This document shows, piece by piece, positions 15,479-23,402 of a stretch of DNA of 64,000 bases. Below the pieces are notes generated by a model. The model had not been told where the DNA came from. It made no database searches and worked only from the letters and a program-made list of their open reading frames with translations. Source of the DNA: Sandaracinus amylolyticus (lineage in GTDB: Bacteria > Myxococcota_A > Polyangia > Polyangiales > Sandaracinaceae); contig NZ_CP011125.1 in NCBI RefSeq assembly GCF_000737325.1, forward strand, positions 3,410,001 to 3,474,000, given 5' to 3'. A program made the position numbers and the translations under genes. The first letter of the stretch is position 1; each line of letters starts with the position of its first letter.

Positions 15479-15492
15479 GTCGGGCTCACTTC
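15472..15492 (+). terminator. Hairpin containing the stop codon of the DUF2834-like gene
   Basis: GAAGTGAG (15472-15479) and CTCACTTC (15485-15492) form a perfect 8-bp stem with a 5-nt loop. The TGA stop codon lies within the left arm. It lacks a T-run, and is followed within 20 bp by a long-hairpin repeat unit; together they fill the convergent gap. Confidence 0.4.
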
Positions 15493-15507
15493 CTGAGACG
15501 AGGAATC

Positions 15508-15578
15508 GGCTCGCCGCTCCGGTCCCTTCCGTCCGCGCGCCTCCGCGCGCTCCCGTCCCGGCCCTCCGGGACGAGCAC
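15508..15578 (-). repeat. Single long-hairpin repeat unit (reverse orientation)
   Basis: Read on the minus strand this has GTGCTCGTCCCGGAGGG, GACGGGAGCGCGCG and GGACCGGAGCGGCGAGC, the same plan as the arrays at 3423, 20181 and 24089. GCTCG pairs with CGAGC, with a GCGCGC/GCGCGC tip. It fills the convergent gap between two genes. Confidence 0.75.
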
Positions 15579-15587
15579 GCAGGCGAT

Positions 15588-16967
15588 TCACTCGCAGACG
15601 CAGCCGCGATCAGCGTCGTCGCACGGCGTGTCGTCATCGGCGCGGCACGTCGTGCCCGAGCGGCAGTCCTCGTCGACCGTGCAGCCCGGGAAGCACGCGC
15701 GATCGCCTCCGGGGAGCGCGACGCAGGCCCAGCCCGGCAAGCAGTCGCTCGCGCTCGCGCACGTCACCGCGCAGAGCGTGCGCGAGCGCGTCGCGGTGAT
15801 CGGAAGGCACGTCGCCGCGGTCTGATCGCAGATCGTCGGCGACGGCACGGTCACGCCGGGCCAGAGCTGATCCGCCTGGCCCGCGATGCAGTCCTCGACC
15901 ACGCACGTGCCCTCGCCCTCGTCGGGGCGCGCGCGCAGGCAGCGGCCGCGACCGTACGGCGAGTAGCACTCCCAGTCGGCGGAGCAGCGCTCGCCGACGT
16001 TGGGCTCGAGCACGTCGTCGTACGTACCGGGGAGGCACGCGCCATCCGTCGCTGCCGGGCCGTGGTGCAAGCACGCGAAGCGCTCGGCGCATCCGGCGCC
16101 GCGGCCGGTGCCGCCGATGCGGTCCTCGGGGCGCTCGGCGCCGACCGTGCACGCCTGGGTGCAGATCGTCGTGCCGTCCTCGCGCTCGACGCACGCCGCG
16201 TCGGGGCCGCAGCTCTCGTCCGTCGAGCAGCCGACGCGCCCGCACATCCCGGTGCGCATGCGCTCGGGGTCGCGCAGGCACTCGAACCCCGCGGGACACT
16301 CGATGCCCTCGAAGCACGCGGGACCGATCGAGACCGCGTCCGCGGTGCACACGCCGCTCGCGCACACGAGCGTGCTCTCGGCGTCGTACGCGAGCGCGTC
16401 GTCGTCGCCGTCGCCGTCGGTGTCGACCGTCGAGAAGCGACACTGCTCGTCGGTCGTGCAGGCCTCGAGGCACGCGCCGACGAGCGGATCACACGCGTAG
16501 CCGGCGCCGCACTCGAGCCCGAAGCAACGCGGGCGGCACACGCCGGTGCCGCCGACGATCCCTTGCAAGCGCGCGCGTCCCGCGAGCGCGTACGGCACGC
16601 ACTGCCCGCAGTCGCCGCACTCGGCGTCGACGGAGCACGCCGTGCTGCACAGGCCGTTCGGGAAGGCGACCACCTCGAGCGTCGCGGTGCCGCCCTCGTG
16701 CTCGACGTCGGTCGTCGTGCGGCGCTCGCGGAAGCACGTCAGCTGGGAGTGCGCGCACTCGCGCTCGCAGGGCTGGGCGAAGCCCGGGATGAAGCACGCG
16801 CCGGGGAACGTCTCGCCGCCGTCGCGGAAGACGGGCCCGCCGGCATCGAGGCATGGGCGAGCGCCGCATGGCCCCGTGGGCGGCGGCACCGGCGATGGGT
16901 CCACCGGGTTCACGCAGCACGCGGTGCAGAGCACCACGGCGGCAGCGAGCGCGAAGCGAAGGGCCAT
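15588..16967 (-). CDS. Cysteine-rich probable lipoprotein
   Basis: The 459-residue product has a hydrophobic N-terminus ending CTACC, probably an export or lipoprotein signal, then a Pro-rich linker. The rest contains more than 40 cysteines in repeats such as CSTDESCGPDAACV, CTTDEQC, CTVDEDCRSGTTC and CSADWECYSPYGRGRC. This 'C-xx-D-xx-C' style is frequent in myxobacterial surface lipoproteins and presumably forms many disulfides. An Asp-rich DTDGDGDDD stretch may bind calcium. No enzyme domain is seen. It lies 36 bp downstream of the aminotransferase gene on the same strand. Confidence 0.65.
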   Translation of the reverse strand: MALRFALAAAVVLCTACCVNPVDPSPVPPPTGPCGARPCLDAGGPVFRDGGETFPGACFIPGFAQPCERECAHSQLTCFRERRTTTDVEHEGGTATLEVVAFPNGLCSTACSVDAECGDCGQCVPYALAGRARLQGIVGGTGVCRPRCFGLECGAGYACDPLVGACLEACTTDEQCRFSTVDTDGDGDDDALAYDAESTLVCASGVCTADAVSIGPACFEGIECPAGFECLRDPERMRTGMCGRVGCSTDESCGPDAACVEREDGTTICTQACTVGAERPEDRIGGTGRGAGCAERFACLHHGPAATDGACLPGTYDDVLEPNVGERCSADWECYSPYGRGRCLRARPDEGEGTCVVEDCIAGQADQLWPGVTVPSPTICDQTAATCLPITATRSRTLCAVTCASASDCLPGWACVALPGGDRACFPGCTVDEDCRSGTTCRADDDTPCDDADRGCVCE

Positions 16968-17003
16968 GCGCCGAGCGTAGCGCCCTTCGCGCGCGCGACG
17001 CGA

Positions 17004-18269
17004 TCAGGTCGCCTCGGCGATCATCTCGCCGAGGCGCACCAGCGCGCGCTCGAGGGTCGGCATCGAAGGCCCGAACGAGAAGCGCACGTGGTGCTGGAAG
17101 CGGCTCGGACGTCCGCCGCGACGCTTGCCGGGATCGACGTCGAAGAACACGCCGGGCACGGTGATGATCCGTCGCTCGAGCGCGGCCTGGAAGAACTGCT
17201 CGCCGGTGCGCAGCGACGCAGGCAGACCGCTCACGTCGCCCCAGCAGTAGAACGTGCCCTCGGGCTCGAGGTCGAAGCGCACGCCGAGGCGGCGCAGGCC
17301 CTGGAGCAGCACCTTGCGCTTCGCGAGGAACGACGTGTGGATCGCGTCGGTCTCGGCGCGCGTGCCCTCTTCGTCGAGCAGCGCGATCGCCGCGCGCTGC
17401 ATCGGGCGCGAGGGACCTCCGTCGAGGAACGATCCCGCGCTCGACATCGCCTGGATCACGCTCTTGGGGCCGACGGTCCAGCAGATGCGCCAGCCCGGAT
17501 AGCGCCAGTTCTTCGTGAGCCCGTCGAAGAGCACGATCGGATCGTGATCGACGTCCTCCACGTACTGCGCGGCGGACGACATCGTGACGCCGTCCTTCCA
17601 CACGTAGTGCGAGTAGAACTCGTCCATCAGCATCGCGCAGTCGAGCTCGCGCGCGAGCGTGACCCACGCGCGCAGCTCCTCGCCCGCGATCACCTTGCCC
17701 GTCGGGTTGCACGGGTTGCTGAGCAGCAGCGCGCCGAGGCCGCGACCGAGGATCTCGCGGCGCAGCTGGCGCACGCTGAAGTCGTAGCCGGTCTCGGGAT
17801 CGAGCAGGATCGGGATCGGCGTGAAGCGCCGGAAGACGTCGAGCAGCTCTTCGTACGCGGTGTAGTCCGGCAGGAAGTGCCCCATGTGCACGCCGCCGAC
17901 CGCCGCGCACGCGCGCATGACCGACACGCGACCGCCGCCGCCGATCGCGACGTTCTCCGCGCTGTACTGCGAGGGCAGGCCGCGCCGGTAGAGCTTGTTG
18001 TAGAGCGACGCGACCGTCTCGCGGAGCTCCCACAGGCCGGGCACCGGCGAGTACTCCTGATCGGCCGGATCGATGTCGACGTGCGTGACGCGCGCGGGCG
18101 CGCCCGGGAGCGGGCCGGTCTCGGGCTGGCCCTGCCCGAGGTTGCACCAGTCGGGATCGTCCTGGCGGTAGCCGCGGCGCGTGGCCTCGGCCGTGACGTA
18201 GATGACGCCGGTGCGCGGGACGGGGCGGAAGGCGTTGAGACGCGGCGACCCGTCGTGGGTGCTCGACAT
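17004..18269 (-). CDS. PLP-dependent aminotransferase, class I/II
   Basis: The 421-residue protein is a fold-type I aminotransferase. Seen are YSPVPGLWELRETVASLYN (the PxG-x-x-LR-x-A motif), LLSNPCNPTGKV (substrate/cofactor Asn), MDEFYSHYVW (the Asp-x-x-Tyr pair), the PLP lysine in FDGLTKNWRYPGWR, and VRFSFG (substrate-carboxylate Arg). The substrate cannot be told from sequence. It is third in a minus-strand run after folB-cupin and the SDR gene, with a 27-bp gap to the SDR stop, so co-expression is likely. Confidence 0.85.
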   Translation of the reverse strand: MSSTHDGSPRLNAFRPVPRTGVIYVTAEATRRGYRQDDPDWCNLGQGQPETGPLPGAPARVTHVDIDPADQEYSPVPGLWELRETVASLYNKLYRRGLPSQYSAENVAIGGGGRVSVMRACAAVGGVHMGHFLPDYTAYEELLDVFRRFTPIPILLDPETGYDFSVRQLRREILGRGLGALLLSNPCNPTGKVIAGEELRAWVTLARELDCAMLMDEFYSHYVWKDGVTMSSAAQYVEDVDHDPIVLFDGLTKNWRYPGWRICWTVGPKSVIQAMSSAGSFLDGGPSRPMQRAAIALLDEEGTRAETDAIHTSFLAKRKVLLQGLRRLGVRFDLEPEGTFYCWGDVSGLPASLRTGEQFFQAALERRIITVPGVFFDVDPGKRRGGRPSRFQHHVRFSFGPSMPTLERALVRLGEMIAEAT

Positions 18270-18296
18270 GCGCGGACGGTAGCAGAACGCCGGAGA

Positions 18297-19025
18297 TCAG
18301 GCGGCCGTCAGGCCGCCGTCGAGCACGAGCAGCGTGCCGGTCGCGAAGCGTGCCTCGAGCAGGTACTCGGCGGCTTCGGCGATCTCGTCGGCGGTCCCGA
18401 TGCGCCCGACCGGGTGCAGCGCGGCGAGCTCGCGCAGGCTCTCCTCGCTGCGGGGCGCGCGGATCATCTCGGTGTCGACCGCGCCGGGCGCGATGCACGA
18501 CACGCGCACCCGCGGCGCGAGCTCGATCGCGAGGGTGCGCGCGAGCGCGACGATCGCGCCCTTCGTCGCGGCGTACACGCTCGTGCCCGCGACGCCCTGC
18601 AGCGCGAGCGTCGACGCGAGGTGCACGATCGCGCCGCTCGCATCGCGCGCGTCGAGGTGGCGCGCGAGATCACGCGAGAGGAAGAGCGGCGCGCGCACGT
18701 TGAGCGCGACGTGCTCGTCGAACAGCGCCTCGTCGATCGCGGCGAGCGGGCGATGCTTCGCGATGCCCGCGCACGAGACGAGCGCGTCGACGTCTCCGAG
18801 CGCCTCGATCGCGCGCGGCACGACGGTGCGCAGCGCGTCCGGCGACGCGAGGTCCGCGTCGATCGCGACCGCACGCCCGCCGCTGCCCGCGACCAGCGCG
18901 TCGAGCGCACGCGCGTCGCGCGCCACCGCCGCGACCCGACGACCGCTCGCGATCAGTCGCTCCGCCGTCGCGCGACCGATCCCCCGGCTCGCGCCGGTGA
19001 CGATCACGCTCTCGACCGCCCTCAC
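18297..19025 (-). CDS. Short-chain dehydrogenase/reductase
   Basis: The 242-residue protein is a classical SDR. It has the nucleotide motif TGASRGIGRATAERL at the N-terminus, CAGI (the NAG-like strand), the catalytic Ser in HLASTLAL, and YAATK (Tyr-x-x-x-Lys). The start is GTG at 19025, overlapping the TGA of the folB-cupin gene (GTGA), so the two are translationally coupled. Because of this link a role in pterin reduction (as in FolM or pteridine reductases) is a reasonable guess, but SDR specificity cannot be read from sequence. Confidence 0.85.
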   Translation of the reverse strand: MRAVESVIVTGASRGIGRATAERLIASGRRVAAVARDARALDALVAGSGGRAVAIDADLASPDALRTVVPRAIEALGDVDALVSCAGIAKHRPLAAIDEALFDEHVALNVRAPLFLSRDLARHLDARDASGAIVHLASTLALQGVAGTSVYAATKGAIVALARTLAIELAPRVRVSCIAPGAVDTEMIRAPRSEESLRELAALHPVGRIGTADEIAEAAEYLLEARFATGTLLVLDGGLTAA

Positions 19026-19858
19026 GTCGGCACCACACCGCTCGGCGCTTCGACACCGCTCGGCGCTTCGACACCGCTCGGCGCCTCGACGGAGTGCAGC
19101 GGCAAGAAAGGCGGCTCGGGCGCGACCTCGTCGGGCGTGCCCTCCGCGAGCTGCTCGTCGTGCGGCAGGAAGGGCGGCGAGTCGACGCACAGGATCGACT
19201 GCCAGCGATCGCTCGGGTTCTCCCAGAGGTGCTTCTTGCCGTGCGGCCAGCGGTGCACCTGGCCCGCGGGGATGCGCTTGCCGCTGAGCACCAGCCCGTC
19301 GCCGAGCGCCATCTCGGACTCCTGCATCACGTGGTGCGCGTGCAGCGGGATGTGCTGCCCGGGCGCGACGTTGAGGCGGTAGATGCCCTCGGTCTTCGTC
19401 TCGTGCACCACGTCGACGGTGCCCCACGGCTTCGTCTCGTGGCGCAGCCGCACGTCGGCGGGCACGCGGTGCACCTCGAGCGACGGGATGCCGTGGCCGC
19501 CGAGCGCGTTCGGCTTGGTGAGGCGGAGCGTGACGCCCTGGACGCGCGGTCGATCCTCGCCCAGCGCGGGCGGCGCGAGCAGGTAGCGCGTGAGCGCGTG
19601 CGCCGCGGTCTCGAGCAGGTGGAAGCGACAGCTCTGGAGCAGGAACGCGAGCTGCGACGCGATCATCGCGTAGTCGACGGTCATGCGCAGGCGCTGGGTC
19701 TCGCCCGCGACCGCGGTGTCGAGCATCAGCTTGAGATCGACGCGCAGCGGCTGCGGCTCGTGCCGCTCGTGCGGGTAGACGCCGACGACGCAGTTCACCT
19801 GCAGGCCGTCGATCGCGATGACGTCGGGCGGCGCGGAGCGAGCGCGGAAGCGGGGCAT
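19022..19858 (-). CDS. folB: Dihydroneopterin aldolase (FolB) fused to a cupin domain
   Basis: The 278-residue protein has an N-terminal FolB-like domain (about 12-122). IDGLQVNCVVGVYPHERHEPQPLRVDL matches the family's GvyphEr...Q movement, VDYAMIASQL follows, and LRLTKPNAL carries the catalytic-type lysine. A second, C-terminal domain (about 145-238) reads like a cupin: GIYRLNVAPGQHIPLHAHHVMQESEMALGDGLVLSGKRIPAGQVHRWPHG, with several metal-ligand-type histidines. The last residues are three VEAPSG repeats encoded by an 18-bp tandem repeat. FolB makes hydroxymethyl-dihydropterin for folate or related pterins; the cupin may act on a pathway product or be regulatory. Confidence 0.8.
   Translation of the reverse strand: MPRFRARSAPPDVIAIDGLQVNCVVGVYPHERHEPQPLRVDLKLMLDTAVAGETQRLRMTVDYAMIASQLAFLLQSCRFHLLETAAHALTRYLLAPPALGEDRPRVQGVTLRLTKPNALGGHGIPSLEVHRVPADVRLRHETKPWGTVDVVHETKTEGIYRLNVAPGQHIPLHAHHVMQESEMALGDGLVLSGKRIPAGQVHRWPHGKKHLWENPSDRWQSILCVDSPPFLPHDEQLAEGTPDEVAPEPPFLPLHSVEAPSGVEAPSGVEAPSGVVPT
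19031..19085 (-). repeat. 18-bp coding tandem repeat, about 3 copies
   Basis: ACACCGCTCGGCGCTTCG is repeated three times (last copy one base changed) and encodes the C-terminal VEAPSG repeats of the FolB-cupin protein. Confidence 0.85.
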
Positions 19859-19959
19859 CGCGGGATCTCTAGTACACCGGCTCGGAAGCGGAAAAGGCGA
19901 GCGCGCGCGTCCGCGGGCGCCGTCGGGCCCCCGGAGGAGCCGCCGCGGGCGCCCGGGAG

Positions 19960-20175
19960 GCGCGATCCGGCGCTCGCGAGGGCCTCCGCGGGCGCTCGGG
20001 GCGCGCGATCGGGCGGCCGGAAGGGGCTCCGCGACCGTCCGAGAGCGCGATCCGGCGCCCGGAAACGGCTCCGCGCGCGCCCCGAGCGCGCCATCCGGCG
20101 GCTGGAACGGGCTCTCGGACGGTCGCGGAGGGCGATTCCGAGGTCCGGATCGCGCTCTCGGACGCTCGCGGGCGG
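19960..20175. repeat. Degenerate 42-43-bp tandem repeat, about 5 copies
   Basis: The motif GCGCGATCCGGCG-CCGGAA-CGGCTCCGCG recurs with its GATCC (or CATCC/GATTC) at 19964, 20007, 20049, 20092 and 20134, spacings of 43, 42, 43 and 42 bp. Copies differ at many bases, so this array is older or less homogenised than the adjoining 85-bp array. Confidence 0.6.
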
Positions 20176-20180
20176 GAATT

Positions 20181-20640
20181 CTCTGCAGGAGTGCTCGTCC
20201 CGCAGGGCCCGGACGGGAGCGCGCGCAGCGCGCGTACGGCAGGGGACTGCGGGCGAGCCGAGATTCTGTGCAGGAGTGCTCGTCCCGCAGGGCCCGGACG
20301 GGAGCGCGCGCAGCGCGCGTACGGCAGGGGACTGCGGGCGAGCCGAGATTCTGTGCAGGAGTGCTCGTCCCGCAGGGCCCGGACGGGAGCGCGCGCAGCG
20401 CGCGTACGGCAGGGGACTGCGGGCGAGCCGAGATTCTGTGCAGGAGTGCTCGTCCCGCAGGGCCCGGACGGGAGCGCGCGCAGCGCGCGTACGGCAGGGG
20501 ACTGCGGGCGAGCCGAGATTCTGTGCAGGAGTGCTCGTCCCGCAGGGCCCGGACGGGAGCGCGCGCAGCGCGCGTACGGCAGGGGACTGCGGGCGAGCCG
20601 AGATTCTGTGCAGGAGTGCTCGTCCCGCAGGGCCCGGGCG
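20181..20640 (+). repeat. Tandem long-hairpin repeat array, 5.4 x 85 bp
   Basis: Units begin at 20181, 20266, 20351, 20436, 20521 and 20606, exactly 85 bp apart; the last is cut off at 20640. Apart from the first two bases all are essentially identical. Each has GAGTGCTCGTCCCGCAGGG, the core GACGGGAGCGCGCG-CAGCGCGCGTACGG, and GGGGACTGCGGGCGAGC. The stem pairs GCTCG with CGAGC and CCCGCAG with CTGCGGG. The array ends 8 bp from the stop codon of the ABC ATPase gene. Confidence 0.92.
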
Positions 20641-20647
20641 GGCTCGG

Positions 20648-21475
20648 TCACCCGCTGGGGCCGAGGATCGTGATCGCGATGCCGGCCTCTTCGCGCTGCA
20701 CCCGCGCGCGCATGCCGAACGTCTCGGCGATCACCGCCGCGTCGAGCGCGTCCTCGGGGCGCCCGTCGCGCGCCACGCGCCCTGCGGCGATCACGATCAC
20801 GCGATCACAGGTGCGCGCCGCCAGCGCGAGATCGTGGATCGCCGCGAGCACCGCGATGCCCGCGCTCGCGCGCTCGCGCACCACGCGCATCAGCGACCAC
20901 GCGTGCCGCACGTCGAGCGCCGCGGTGGGCTCGTCGAGGAGCAGCACGCCCGGCTCCTGAGCGAGGCAGCGCGCGAGCAGCACGCGCTGCTTCTCGCCCT
21001 CGCTGAGCGTCGGAAAGCTGCGCTCCGCGAGCGGCTCGATCCCCGTCGCCGCGATCGCCGCGTCGACCGCCGCGCGATCGTGCGCGCCCGCCGGTGCATA
21101 GGGCCCGAGGTGCGGCAGCCGGCCCATCGCGACGACCTCGCGTGCCCGGAACGCGAGGTCCGTGCTCTGCGCCTGGGGGAGCCACGCGAGACGTCGCGCC
21201 ACGTCGCGCCGCGACATCGCCGCCATCGACGCCCCCTCGAGCCGCACCGCCCCCGCGCGCGGCGCGAGCGCGCCCGACGCCACCCGCAGGAGCGTGCTCT
21301 TGCCCGCGCCGTTCGGCCCGACGAGCCCGACGACCTCGCCCGGCGAGAGCGCGAGCGACACCTCGCGCAGCACCGCGCGGCCGCGATAACCCGCCTCGAC
21401 GTGATCGAGCTCGAGCCGCGCGCTCACGCCAGCGGGAGTGCTCGCCGGGCGCGGGGCCGGCACGGACTCCTTCAC
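20648..21475 (-). CDS. ABC transporter ATPase, FecE/BtuD/HmuV family
   Basis: The 275-residue ATPase has Walker A GPNGAGKST, a Q-loop LPQAQ, signature LSEGEKQRVLLARCLAQ, Walker B LLLDEPTAALD and switch His in AIHDL. LAWLPQAQSTDLAFRAREVVAMGRLPHLG is typical of ATPases for iron-siderophore, heme and vitamin B12 import. The start is GTG at 21475, overlapping the permease stop (GTGA). It is last of a four-gene operon with the methyltransferase, binding protein and permease. Confidence 0.87.
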   Translation of the reverse strand: MKESVPAPRPASTPAGVSARLELDHVEAGYRGRAVLREVSLALSPGEVVGLVGPNGAGKSTLLRVASGALAPRAGAVRLEGASMAAMSRRDVARRLAWLPQAQSTDLAFRAREVVAMGRLPHLGPYAPAGAHDRAAVDAAIAATGIEPLAERSFPTLSEGEKQRVLLARCLAQEPGVLLLDEPTAALDVRHAWSLMRVVRERASAGIAVLAAIHDLALAARTCDRVIVIAAGRVARDGRPEDALDAAVIAETFGMRARVQREEAGIAITILGPSG

Positions 21476-22485
21476 GCCTCGCCTCCCGCCGCGCGATCAC
21501 GCACCAGGAGCCACAAGAAGAAGGGCCCCCCGAGGATCGCGGTGACCACACCGGGCCGCAGATCGACGCTCCCCGCGACCGCGCGACAGAGCGCGTCCGC
21601 CGCGACGAGCCCGAGCCCGCCCGCGACCGCCGAGCCCACCAGCACGCGTCGATGCGCGGGCCCGACGATCAACCGCACGACGTGGGGCGCCATCAGCCCG
21701 AGGAACGCGATCGCGCCCATCACCGCCACGGTGGCGCCGGTCGCGAGCGCGACGAGCATCAGCACCGCGCGCCGCAGCGCGGGCACGTCGACGCCGAGCC
21801 CCGCGGCGCTCTCCTCGCCGAGCGCGAGCGCGTCGAGCTCGCGCGCCCGCGCGAAGAGCAGCCCACCGCCGACGACGATGGGCGGCGCGACGATCGCCGC
21901 GTGCGTCCAGCTGCGCCCCTCGAGCCCGCCCATCATCCACGAGAGCATCTGACGTCCGAGCTCCCAGTCCGCGACCGCGATGGAGAGCACCATCGACGCG
22001 AGCGCGGTCGCGACGCCGCTCACCGCGACGCCCGCCAGCAAGAGCGACGCGGTGCGCGCGCGACCGCCCGCGCTCGCGAGCCGGTACACCACGAGCGCGC
22101 ACCCCAGCGCGCCCGCGAACGCCGCGCCCGGCACCACGACGAGCGGCAGCGCTGCGCCCGCGTAGAGCGCGACGATCGCGCCCAGCGTCGCGCCGCCCGA
22201 CACCCCGAGCACGCCGGGCTCGGCGAGCGAGTTGCGGAAGAGCCCCTGCATCGCCGCGCCCGAGATCCCGAGCGCCGCGCCGCCGAGCAGCGCGACCACC
22301 ACGCGCGGCAGCCGCACGTCGAGGACCACCGCGCGCTCCCACGGCGCGACGTCGCGCGCCATCCCGAGCAGCACCGCGAGCACCCGATCGACCGCGAGCG
22401 TGCTCGGCCCGATCGCGGTGGCGAGCGGGATCGCGAGCGCGATCAGCGCCAGCGCGACGATCGATGCGGGGAGCACACGCCTCAT
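21472..22485 (-). CDS. ABC transporter permease, FecCD/BtuC family
   Basis: The 337-residue protein has about ten membrane helices and the family's motifs: VVLDVRLPRVVVALLGGAALGISGAAMQGLFRNSLAEPGVLGVSGGATLGAI near residues 50-105 (the RlPRvl.a.l.GaaLa.sG...Q...rNPLa.P.iLG motif) and AIAFLGLMAPHVVRLIVGPAHRRVL (the EAA-like coupling loop). It forms the inner-membrane channel for a chelated metal or corrin. Its ATG overlaps the stop of the binding protein gene (ATGA). Confidence 0.87.
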   Translation of the reverse strand: MRRVLPASIVALALIALAIPLATAIGPSTLAVDRVLAVLLGMARDVAPWERAVVLDVRLPRVVVALLGGAALGISGAAMQGLFRNSLAEPGVLGVSGGATLGAIVALYAGAALPLVVVPGAAFAGALGCALVVYRLASAGGRARTASLLLAGVAVSGVATALASMVLSIAVADWELGRQMLSWMMGGLEGRSWTHAAIVAPPIVVGGGLLFARARELDALALGEESAAGLGVDVPALRRAVLMLVALATGATVAVMGAIAFLGLMAPHVVRLIVGPAHRRVLVGSAVAGGLGLVAADALCRAVAGSVDLRPGVVTAILGGPFFLWLLVRDRAAGGEA

Positions 22486-23402
22486 CGCGCGGGCTCGAGC
22501 GCGTCGAGCGCGCGGGAGAGATCCTCCGCGAGCGACGCGACGTGGTGGCTCGTCGCGAGCAGGTGCGCGCTCGGCAGCGCGACGACGCGATCCTCGCGCA
22601 CCGCGCGCAGCGTGCGCAGCCGCGGATCGTCCTCGAGCGCCGGCTCGGGCACCACGGCGCGCGCACGTCCGTCGGCGCGGTAGCGGTTGGTCACGATCAC
22701 GTCGGGATCGAGCTCGAGCAGGTGCTCGATCGTGAGCGGCGCGTACCCGCTGAGCCCGGCCTCGGTGCTCGCGCAGCTTCCGCCCGCGAGGTCCACCAGC
22801 TCGCAGAACAGCGTGCCCTCCGCGGGCGTGTGCCCGCTCCACGAGAAGAGCAGCACCCGCGGTCGCCACGTGCGCGCTGCGCCGCGCGCGCGCACCGCGT
22901 CGATGCGCGCGTCCATCGCCGCGATCACCTCGCGCGCTCGCTGCCGCTCGTCGAGCAGCTCGCCGATGCGCGTGATCTGCGCGCGCGTGCCCTCGAGCGA
23001 CTGCGCCGAGAGCACGCGCTCGACGGGCACGCCCTGCACGCCCAGCAGCGCCTCGAGCTGCGGATCGGACCAGCCCGACAAGAGCACGAGATCGGGGCGC
23101 GCCGCGATCACCGCCTCCGCGGTGATCGGCTGGTGCATGCGACCGCGCACCGCGCGCGCCTCGTCGACGACGTTCGAGGCCTGCGCGTCGTCGACGTACG
23201 CCTCGAGCGCGAGCACGCGCTCGGGCGACACCAGCGCGAGCACGATCTCGTCGGCCGGCAGCGTCAGCGACACGATCCGCGCAGGACGCGCCGGAGGCGC
23301 GACCGGCTGCGGCGCCCACGTCGACTCCGGCGCGAGCGCTCCGAGCGTCGCCGACGCGGCCAGCGCGAGCGCGCACGCGATCGGCGTGGCGAAGTCGCGC
23401 AT
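22482..23402 (-). CDS. Periplasmic substrate-binding protein, BtuF/FepB type
   Basis: The 306-residue protein starts with a signal peptide (about 1-22) and then RIVSLTLPADEIVLALVSPERVLALEAYVDD, the N-lobe start of helical-backbone metal/corrin binding proteins. ITAEAVIAARPDLVLLSGW, the long central helix, and LTIEHLLELDPDVIVTNRYRADGR follow. The fold points to import of a siderophore, heme or cobalamin; no TonB-dependent receptor is nearby to narrow this. It shares one base with the stop of the upstream methyltransferase gene. Confidence 0.83.
   Translation of the reverse strand: MRDFATPIACALALAASATLGALAPESTWAPQPVAPPARPARIVSLTLPADEIVLALVSPERVLALEAYVDDAQASNVVDEARAVRGRMHQPITAEAVIAARPDLVLLSGWSDPQLEALLGVQGVPVERVLSAQSLEGTRAQITRIGELLDERQRAREVIAAMDARIDAVRARGAARTWRPRVLLFSWSGHTPAEGTLFCELVDLAGGSCASTEAGLSGYAPLTIEHLLELDPDVIVTNRYRADGRARAVVPEPALEDDPRLRTLRAVREDRVVALPSAHLLATSHHVASLAEDLSRALDALEPAR

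Larger units (their letters stand above)
19859..20647. other. 789-bp intergenic region made almost entirely of repeats
   Basis: This lies between the ABC-transporter ATPase stop and the folB-cupin start (both minus strand). The part near folB is a degenerate 42-43-bp tandem repeat (about 19960-20175) and the rest is the 85-bp hairpin array (20181-20640). No gene or recognisable promoter is seen; open frames follow from the repeat periodicity. Confidence 0.7.

Noticed and set aside
15459-19382. A 1307-codon plus-strand open frame across the lipoprotein, aminotransferase, SDR and folB genes
   Set aside because: All four minus-strand genes have recognisable motifs and proper starts; the long frame has none.
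20181-20640. CRISPR array
   Set aside because: Units are 85 bp with no unique spacers between them, and there are no cas genes in the window.
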